A DNA stretch of 6,474 nucleotides from an uncultured Clostridia bacterium (GTDB taxonomy: Bacteria > Bacillota_A > Clostridia > Christensenellales > Aristaeellaceae): NCBI GenBank assembly GCA_947165745.1, contig CAMVBO010000104.1, positions 1 to 6,474 of the forward strand, in the 5' to 3' direction. Of this stretch, positions 1 through 4,971 are shown in pieces; position 1 is the stretch's first letter; each line of letters begins with the position of its first letter. The position numbers and the translations under genes were made by a program. Below the pieces are notes generated by a model. That model saw only the letters and a list, made by a program, of their open reading frames with translations, was not told where the DNA came from and made no database searches.

Positions 1-790
1 GTGCTGCGCGCTGCTGGCCGCGCTGATGTATGTTCTGGGCGGCGTGAAGGAATACAGGGGCGCGCCGGGCACCCAGGCCGAAGTGGCCGAAAGCCGCGCG
101 CTGCTGAACGAGCTGCAGGCTCGGCCCCCGGCGGATCTGAACGCGGAAATCGAGCGGCAGTATCGCCAGAACCTGGCCGAGCGCAAGGGCATCCTGATCG
201 ACGATATTGAGGCCGAACAGCAAAAGATCCTGTCCATGACCGATTGGAACAAGGCGGACATTGTCCGCTGGTTCGACGGCACAGCCATCGTAGGCGATTC
301 CATCATCAACCAGGTGCGCTCCTTCGGCTGGCTGGACGCGCCGGTGTTCTCCAAGGGCGGCATCCACGTGCGCAAGCAGCTGGATCTGCTGGACGATGTC
401 GAGGCTGCCCAGCCCAAGGTGGTCTTCCTGTGCTTTGGCATGAACGACGTGGGCGTGTTCCAGGAAAAGGTGGGAACCTACGTCCAGCGCTATTCCGATA
501 TCATTCGGCGCCTGCAGAGCAACATCCCCGGCGTGATCATCTACGTGCATGCCACGCTGCCTGTGACGGAGGCCTGCGTGCAGAAGGAATCCAAGTACCA
601 GTACATCGACCTGTATAACTCCGAAATGGAGAAGGTCTGCCCGGAGCTGGGCGCCTATTTCATCGATTCCGGCTTCATCCTGAAGGCCAAGCCGGAGCTG
701 TACTCCTCCGACGGCAGACACCCGAGAAAGTATTACTACCCGCTCTGGCTGACCTACCTGGCGGATATGACAGGATTGAGTAATAAATGA
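1..790 (+). CDS. SGNH/GDSL-family hydrolase or O-acetyltransferase-like protein, 5' partial
   Basis: The open frame runs in from the left edge (first full codon at base 2), so the N-terminus is missing and 262 residues are visible. Residues 1-15 are a hydrophobic membrane segment, followed by a charged, probably helical stalk (about 20-86) and then an extracellular SGNH domain. All SGNH blocks are present: GDS with nucleophile Ser100, a KGGI stretch as block II, GMND at 146-149 (Asn148), and DGRH at 237-240 giving Asp237 and His240. Such enzymes hydrolyse or transfer acyl esters on glycans. The ATG at base 26 lies inside the membrane segment and is unlikely to be the real start. The stop overlaps the next ATG (ATGA), which implies translational coupling. 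Relatives in Clostridia are usually about 300 residues with one N-terminal anchor, so only a short piece is probably lost. A C-terminal half of an OafA-like acyltransferase fusion cannot be excluded. The fold is secure; the substrate is unknown. Confidence 0.85.
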   Translation, partial: CCALLAALMYVLGGVKEYRGAPGTQAEVAESRALLNELQARPPADLNAEIERQYRQNLAERKGILIDDIEAEQQKILSMTDWNKADIVRWFDGTAIVGDSIINQVRSFGWLDAPVFSKGGIHVRKQLDLLDDVEAAQPKVVFLCFGMNDVGVFQEKVGTYVQRYSDIIRRLQSNIPGVIIYVHATLPVTEACVQKESKYQYIDLYNSEMEKVCPELGAYFIDSGFILKAKPELYSSDGRHPRKYYYPLWLTYLADMTGLSNK

Positions 791-1395
791 GTGAACGCAG
801 ACCCCAGGCGCGCCCGCTCGCTCAGCGGCCCGCGCCTCAAAGGCCGCCCGTCCGGGCGACGGCGGCGCATCGACCCCCGGCCCGTCGGCCCGCGCCCAGG
901 CGGGGCGGGTGGTTTGCCGTACCGGATCACCGCTACGCGGCCGTCAAGTGGGCGCTGCTGGCGGCGCTGCTGGTGTTCGCCGTGCTGGTGGTGCGGGCAA
1001 ACGCCGCCCGGGACGTGGACTTTTCCGTCATCCGCGCGCGGATCGCCGCCGCGCCGGGGCTGGAAGCGCTGGAGGCCCTGGGCGAAAACGCCGCGCAGGA
1101 CCGGCTGGGCATCGCGCCGGAGGGCTGCGAGGGCTGGCTGATGTACGGCTCCGGGGACGTGATGAACGTGGACGAGCTGCTCGTCGCCAAGGGCGAAGCG
1201 GAGGCGCTGGACCGCCTGGAAGCGGCCGCCCGCGCCCATGTGGAAGCGCAGCTGGACGTGTTCCGCAGCTATGGCGTCGACCAGAAGGAACGGCTGGAAA
1301 GCGCGGCTTTCCTGCGCCGGGGCCGCTATTTGTTCTACGCTGTGGGCGAGGCCGCCGATGGCTGGGAGGACGCCTTCCTCTCGGCCATACGATAG
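787..1395 (+). CDS. DUF4358 family membrane-anchored protein
   Basis: This 202-residue protein has three parts. Residues 1-50 are a cytoplasmic tail very rich in Arg and Pro, residues 51-70 are a single membrane segment (AAVKWALLAALLVFAVLVVR), and residues 76-202 are an extracytoplasmic domain. The C-terminal part matches what I know of DUF4358: a VDELLVAKG strand (128-136), a long amphipathic helix with ESAAF near 171-175, and RYLFYAVGE followed by a helix ending at the stop. The molecular function of DUF4358 is unknown. It is commonly found next to MBOAT and DHHW genes in Clostridia, as here, so an accessory role in surface-glycan acylation is inferred. The start overlaps the SGNH stop by 4 bases. 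A weak AGGA lies 11 bases upstream, so translation probably depends on coupling. No other in-frame ATG, GTG or TTG occurs before the membrane segment, so the basic tail is part of the protein if this gene is expressed. Confidence 0.85.
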   Translation: MSERRPQARPLAQRPAPQRPPVRATAAHRPPARRPAPRRGGWFAVPDHRYAAVKWALLAALLVFAVLVVRANAARDVDFSVIRARIAAAPGLEALEALGENAAQDRLGIAPEGCEGWLMYGSGDVMNVDELLVAKGEAEALDRLEAAARAHVEAQLDVFRSYGVDQKERLESAAFLRRGRYLFYAVGEAADGWEDAFLSAIR

Positions 1396-1400
1396 GGGGT
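1394..1400 (+). promoter_or_regulatory. Ribosome binding site selecting a TTG start for the MBOAT gene
   Basis: AGGGGGT overlaps the stop codon of the DUF4358 gene and sits 7 bases before TTG at 1408. That is ideal Shine-Dalgarno spacing for TTG. An in-frame GTG at 1399 overlaps the purine tract itself, so it has no usable site at a normal distance. The site therefore favours TTG as the start. Confidence 0.7.
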
Positions 1401-1407
1401 GCGCGAC

Positions 1408-2793
1408 TTGGTATTCAGCAGTCTGCACTTCCTGTACCTGTTCCTGCCGCTGGCGATGCTGGCCCATCTGCTGGCGCCCCGGCCCTTCAAAAACGCCGTG
1501 CTGCTGGCCTTCAGCGTGTATTTCTACGCCTGGGGCGAGCCGATCTACGCGGCGCTGATGCTGTTCAGCGTAGCCTGGAACTACCTCACCGGCCTGCAGC
1601 TGGGCGTGCGCACCCGGCCCTCGGCCCGGCGCGCGGCACTGGCGGGCGCGGTGGCGGTGAACCTGGCGGTGCTTGGCTTTTTCAAGTACGCCGGGTTCCT
1701 GGTGGACACCCTGAACGCCCTCTTCGGCCTGCGGCTGGCGAACCCGAACCTGCCGCTGCCCATCGGCATCTCCTTTTACACCTTCCAGGCACTGTCCTAC
1801 GTGATCGACGTGTATCGGGGCAAGGTGAAGCCCCAGCGCAACTTCGTGGACTTCGCCGCCTACATCACCATGTTCCCCCAGCTGGTGGCCGGCCCCATTG
1901 TGAAATACGCCGACATCGAAGAACAGCTGACCCGCCGCAAAACCTCGCTGGCCCAGTGCGGCCAAGGGCTGGAGCGGGTGATCCTTGGCCTGTCCAAAAA
2001 GGTACTGCTGGCCAACAACCTGGGTCTGCTGGCGGACACCGTGAACGCCATGGCCGCCCCCTCCCTGCTCAGCGCCTGGCTGGGGGCCGTCGCCTTCGCG
2101 ATGCAGATCTACTTCGACTTCAGCGGCTATTCCGACATGGCCATCGGCATGGGGCGCATGCTGGGCTTCTCCTTCCAGGAGAACTTCGACTACCCCTATC
2201 AATCCCACAGCGTCACCGAATTCTGGCGGCGCTGGCACATCTCGCTGTCCGAATGGTTCCGCGACTACGTTTACATCCCCCTGGGCGGCAACCGGGTGCG
2301 CCCCGGCCGACACGTGCTGAACCTGTTGATCGTGTGGATGCTCACGGGCCTGTGGCACGGCGCCAGCTACAACTTTGTGCTCTGGGGGCTGTACTACGGC
2401 GCGCTGCTGATCCTGGAAAAATACATGACCGGCAAGGCGCTTGAGAAGCTGCCGAAGCGGGTCTCCCGGGCGGCGACGCTTGTGCTGGTCACGGTGGGCT
2501 GGGTCATATTCAGCCACACGGATTTCGCCGCCATGGGCGCGTCCCTGGGCAGCCTGATCGGCATTGGCTGCTCATCCTTCGCGGACGGAACGTTCCTGTA
2601 CCTGATGCGGGGCAACCTGCTGCTGCTGGCGCTGGGCGCGCTGTGCTGCGGTCCAGGCGTGCGCAAGTGGCAGCTGCGGCTCACCGGCCGGCATCCGCTG
2701 CTGGCCACGGCGCTGTTCGCTGCGCTGCTGATCGCCTGCACCGCCTGCCTGGTGCGCAATTCCTACAATCCGTTCCTGTACTTCAGATTCTAA
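1408..2793 (+). CDS. MBOAT-family membrane O-acyltransferase (AlgI/PatA/DltB-like)
   Basis: A polytopic membrane protein of 461 residues, the normal length for the AlgI-like branch. Family knowledge says it takes an acyl (usually acetyl) group from a cytoplasmic donor and moves it across the membrane to partner proteins that modify a polysaccharide. Visible hallmarks in order (TTG numbering) are VFSSLHFLYLFLPL at the N-terminus, PIGISFYTFQ, FPQLVAGPIV, FDFSGYSDMAIG, FWRRWHIS with His277, and TGLWHGAS with His317, the likely catalytic histidine. The protein ends in the typical FLYFRF. The start was set at TTG 1408 because family members usually begin M-V-F-S-S and the ribosome binding site is spaced for it. 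GTG 1399 would add only three residues. It lies 12 bases after DUF4358 and 12 before the DHHW gene, within one apparent operon. No canonical motif is missing. The acceptor glycan cannot be told from sequence. Confidence 0.93.
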   Translation: MVFSSLHFLYLFLPLAMLAHLLAPRPFKNAVLLAFSVYFYAWGEPIYAALMLFSVAWNYLTGLQLGVRTRPSARRAALAGAVAVNLAVLGFFKYAGFLVDTLNALFGLRLANPNLPLPIGISFYTFQALSYVIDVYRGKVKPQRNFVDFAAYITMFPQLVAGPIVKYADIEEQLTRRKTSLAQCGQGLERVILGLSKKVLLANNLGLLADTVNAMAAPSLLSAWLGAVAFAMQIYFDFSGYSDMAIGMGRMLGFSFQENFDYPYQSHSVTEFWRRWHISLSEWFRDYVYIPLGGNRVRPGRHVLNLLIVWMLTGLWHGASYNFVLWGLYYGALLILEKYMTGKALEKLPKRVSRAATLVLVTVGWVIFSHTDFAAMGASLGSLIGIGCSSFADGTFLYLMRGNLLLLALGALCCGPGVRKWQLRLTGRHPLLATALFAALLIACTACLVRNSYNPFLYFRF

Positions 2794-2797
2794 GGGG
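2792..2797 (+). promoter_or_regulatory. Ribosome binding site of the DHHW gene, overlapping the MBOAT stop
   Basis: AAGGGG is built partly from the TAA stop codon of the MBOAT gene and lies 8 bases before the ATG at 2806. This supports that start and suggests that ribosomes ending on the MBOAT gene can reinitiate here. Confidence 0.7.
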
Positions 2798-2805
2798 TTC
2801 ACAGT

Positions 2806-3960
2806 ATGAAGAAGAAGCGCATGTTGTTTCTGCGCGGCGTCGCCATCGTCACGGCGGCGCTGGCGGTGCTGCTGTGCGCCGCGTTCATCGTCACGGGAGA
2901 CCGGGCCTTCTCCCCCGCGGAAAACCGCAACCTGCAGACCCGCCCAAAGCTGACGCTGGCGGACGCGTTCTCCGGCCGCTACGAAAGCCGCTTTGACGAC
3001 TACATCAGCGACCAGTTCCCCTTCCGCGACGCCTGGATCGCGCTGCAGTCCACGCTGGACCGGCTGGCGGGCAAGACGGAGTCCGGCGGCGTGTATCTGG
3101 GCAAGGACGGCTACTTGATCCAGGGCTTCACCGTACCTTCCGAGGAGGACTATGCCGCCACCCTCGCCGCGCTGCGGGATTTTTTAAACCGCCACGGCGA
3201 CATGCCCCAGTATGTGATGATCGCGCCCACGGCGTGCCAGGTGCTGGCGGACAAGCTGCCGGCGCTGGCCCCGGCGGGCGATGAAAAGGCCTATCTCGAC
3301 CGGCTGATGGCCGACCTGGCGGGCACCCCCGCCCGGCTGATCGACCTGCGGCCCGCCTTCCTGGCGGCGAAGGAGAGCACCCAGCTCTACTATCGCACGG
3401 ACCACCATTGGACCACCGACGGCGCTTTGCTGGCCTATCGGGAGCTCTCCGGCGCCGCCGGGCTCACCGGCGACGCGGCGGGGCTGGAACGGCGGCTGTT
3501 GTCCGGCGACTTCCGCGGCACCCTGTCCGCCCTCAGCGGCTTCCGGGTGAACGAGCGGGACGCCCTCTGGGCCTACCTGCCCCAGAGCGAGGCCCAGCAG
3601 ATGGTGGTGACCTACGTGGGCGAGGGCGAGCGCAGCGCCACGCTGTATCACGCTGAGTGCCTGGACACCCGGGACCAGTACGCCGTGTTCCTGAACGGCA
3701 ATCACGCCCAAATCAAGATCGAAACCGCCGTGGACAACAGCCGGGTGCTGCTGGTGCTCAAGGATTCCTACGCCAACTGCCTGATCCCGTTCCTGACGCG
3801 GGACTACCGCAAGATCATCGTGGTCGACCCGCGCTACTACACCGGCGAGCTGGAGGTGCTGATGGAGGCCGAGGGCGTGAACGAGGCGCTGATCCTCTAC
3901 AACGCTTCCACCTTCGCCACCGACACCGCGCTGCGGGCCGACCTGCGCCCGGCGGGCTGA
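2806..3960 (+). CDS. DHHW family protein (AlgJ/AlgX-like SGNH-fold acetyltransferase partner)
   Basis: A 384-residue protein with a basic N-terminus and one membrane segment (about 8-30), placing the rest outside the cell. After it comes the family's opening stretch SPAENRNLQTRPKLT and then a region ending SDQFPFRDAWI. The signature DHHW is at 199-202 in YRTDHHWTTDG. A second catalytic block, KDSYAN, supplies Ser321 as likely nucleophile and is followed by the usual IIVVDPRYY strand. In AlgJ and AlgX the equivalent Asp-His pair and Ser form a triad acting on acyl esters, so all three elements are present here. By analogy it would receive acyl groups from the MBOAT protein and place them on an extracellular glycan; this is inference. 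Length is normal for the family and no frameshift is seen. It is the last gene of the operon and is followed 15 bases later by a terminator. Confidence 0.9.
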   Translation: MKKKRMLFLRGVAIVTAALAVLLCAAFIVTGDRAFSPAENRNLQTRPKLTLADAFSGRYESRFDDYISDQFPFRDAWIALQSTLDRLAGKTESGGVYLGKDGYLIQGFTVPSEEDYAATLAALRDFLNRHGDMPQYVMIAPTACQVLADKLPALAPAGDEKAYLDRLMADLAGTPARLIDLRPAFLAAKESTQLYYRTDHHWTTDGALLAYRELSGAAGLTGDAAGLERRLLSGDFRGTLSALSGFRVNERDALWAYLPQSEAQQMVVTYVGEGERSATLYHAECLDTRDQYAVFLNGNHAQIKIETAVDNSRVLLVLKDSYANCLIPFLTRDYRKIIVVDPRYYTGELEVLMEAEGVNEALILYNASTFATDTALRADLRPAG

Positions 3961-3975
3961 TATGCGGCGAAAATT

Positions 3976-4009
3976 GAGGGCATCGCGAAACGCGATGCCC
4001 TCTCTTTTT
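3976..4009. terminator. Rho-independent terminator between convergent operons
   Basis: A perfect 12-bp stem (GAGGGCATCGCG with CGCGATGCCCTC) closes on an AAA loop and is followed by TCTTTTT on the plus strand, so it is a strong terminator for the acylation operon. On the minus strand the same hairpin is followed by CAATTTT, a weaker T-run that could also stop transcription from the opposing genes. It occupies most of the 81 bases between the two convergent stop codons. Confidence 0.92.
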
Positions 4010-4041
4010 AACTGCAGGATTCCCGGTCAATGGCTTCGGCC

Positions 4042-4845
4042 TCAGCGGCGAACCATGTCCGCGTCGAAGTCGAGGAAATCCACGGCGTTGCCCGCCTCGT
4101 CCAGGAAGTAAACCGTCCACTCAAAATCGTCGCTCTCCAGGCGAAGCGCCACTTCGCCGGACGCCATAAAGCTGTCTGCCTCGGCGCACGTGACGGAGCC
4201 GTTTGCGCTCTCGATGGCCGCCATGACCGCGTCGCCGCCGAGCCGCAGGTCAAACTTCACCCAATCGCCCGCCCCGGGCCGCGACAGCGGCGCGTCGTCC
4301 GATGCGCGGGTGAAGCGCAGGCCGCTTATGCCATATTCGCCCAGGACAGCGGTGCGCCACTGGCCTGCGCCCTTCGGCAGCCCCTCAAGGCGCGCGCCGC
4401 TTTCAGGCGTCAGGCAGGCGTCCTCCATTTCGATCCACGCGCCGTCGCCCAGCGGCAGGGAAACCGGCAGCCAGACCTCCACGCCGACTCCGCCGCCCCA
4501 GTGCACGTCCGCCAGGGTATCCTCATCCAGCGGGTACAGGCGCACGCGCTCCGCGTCCGCGAAGGACACCCCGGTCCACTCCCCCGCCTCGGTCATCACG
4601 GTCAGCCGACCGTTGCCCAGGGCCAGGTCCTCGCGGGGCAGGTAGATGTACAGGGTATCGCAATAGTGTTCCGCCGCGTTTTGGGGCTTGGGATAATTCA
4701 GCATATAGCCAATCTGCGCCTCCAGATCCACCGCCGGGACGCCCGCATAGGGCCGCTCCGGCGAGGTTCCTTCCGCCCATTCGGCGGCGAAAGCCGCGCC
4801 GGAGAGCATCAGGCAGACCATGAGGATTGCGATCAAGCGTTTCAT
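4042..4845 (-). CDS. Secreted protein of unknown function, downstream of the Cna-B surface protein
   Basis: A 267-residue protein I do not recognise. Residues 1-20 form a clear Sec signal peptide (basic MKR, hydrophobic core, AFA cleavage site before AEW). Cys11 is inside the core and lacks a lipobox, so a lipoprotein is unlikely. The mature protein is acidic, has three cysteines (62, 144, 220) and no further membrane segment or anchor, so it is probably released or held non-covalently. Many short alternating hydrophobic stretches (such as DTLYIYLP, VGVEVWLPVSL, VALRLE, FEWTVYFLDE) suggest a mostly beta-strand fold, perhaps two sandwich-like halves. It starts 18 bases after the upstream Cna-B gene stops and has its own strong ribosome binding site, so the two are probably co-transcribed. 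A role in the same surface structure is a guess from position. The coding call is firm because of the signal peptide, ribosome binding site and full use of the strand. Confidence 0.82.
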   Translation of the reverse strand: MKRLIAILMVCLMLSGAAFAAEWAEGTSPERPYAGVPAVDLEAQIGYMLNYPKPQNAAEHYCDTLYIYLPREDLALGNGRLTVMTEAGEWTGVSFADAERVRLYPLDEDTLADVHWGGGVGVEVWLPVSLPLGDGAWIEMEDACLTPESGARLEGLPKGAGQWRTAVLGEYGISGLRFTRASDDAPLSRPGAGDWVKFDLRLGGDAVMAAIESANGSVTCAEADSFMASGEVALRLESDDFEWTVYFLDEAGNAVDFLDFDADMVRR

Positions 4846-4850
4846 GGAAA

Positions 4851-4860
4851 TCCCCCTTTC
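4851..4860 (-). promoter_or_regulatory. Ribosome binding site of the secreted 267-residue protein
   Basis: Read on the minus strand, GAAAGGGGGA ends 5 bases before the ATG at 4845. It is a very strong Shine-Dalgarno match and fixes the start of the signal peptide. It lies in the 18-base gap after the TGA of the upstream gene. Confidence 0.75.
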
Positions 4861-4863
4861 GGA

Positions 4864-4971
4864 TCAGTAGTCCCGGCGCTTCCTGGCGAACAGCGCCAGT
4901 CCCAGCGCCAGCAGGCCGATGCCGCCGAACACGAACGGATAGAGCGGCGTCTCGTCTCCGGTGCCCAGCAG
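4864..4971 (-). other. C-terminal cell-wall sorting-like signal with LLGTG motif
   Basis: The last 35 residues of the Cna-B protein read LLGTGDETP, a hydrophobic stretch (about YPFVFGGIGLLALGLALFA) and the positive tail RKRRDY. This order, including the acidic residues and proline after TG, is that of class A-type sortase substrates (LPXTG-D-x-x-P). The proline of LPXTG is replaced by leucine (codon CTG, one base from CCG). Either the local sortase accepts the variant or the protein stays membrane-bound. Confidence 0.7.

Noticed and set aside
909..2444. A 511-residue plus-strand open frame overlapping the DUF4358 and MBOAT genes
   Set aside because: An out-of-frame shadow: Arg/Ala/Gly-rich with no motif, and it spans the junction of two real genes.
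754..2517. A 587-residue open frame on the minus strand across the DUF4358 and MBOAT genes
   Set aside because: It lies opposite two genes with clear family motifs. Its translation is low-complexity (rich in Gln, Gly, His, Arg) with no domain and is explained by GC-rich codon bias leaving few antisense stops.
3760..3780. KDSYAN instead of GDS in the DHHW protein as a damaged active site
   Set aside because: KDS[YF]AN is, to my knowledge, the usual form in DHHW proteins, so nothing suggests inactivation.
4784..4845. A lipoprotein signal in the 267-residue secreted protein
   Set aside because: Cys11 is preceded by Leu-Met-Val, not a lipobox, and lies inside the hydrophobic core. A standard AFA cleavage site follows at residue 20.
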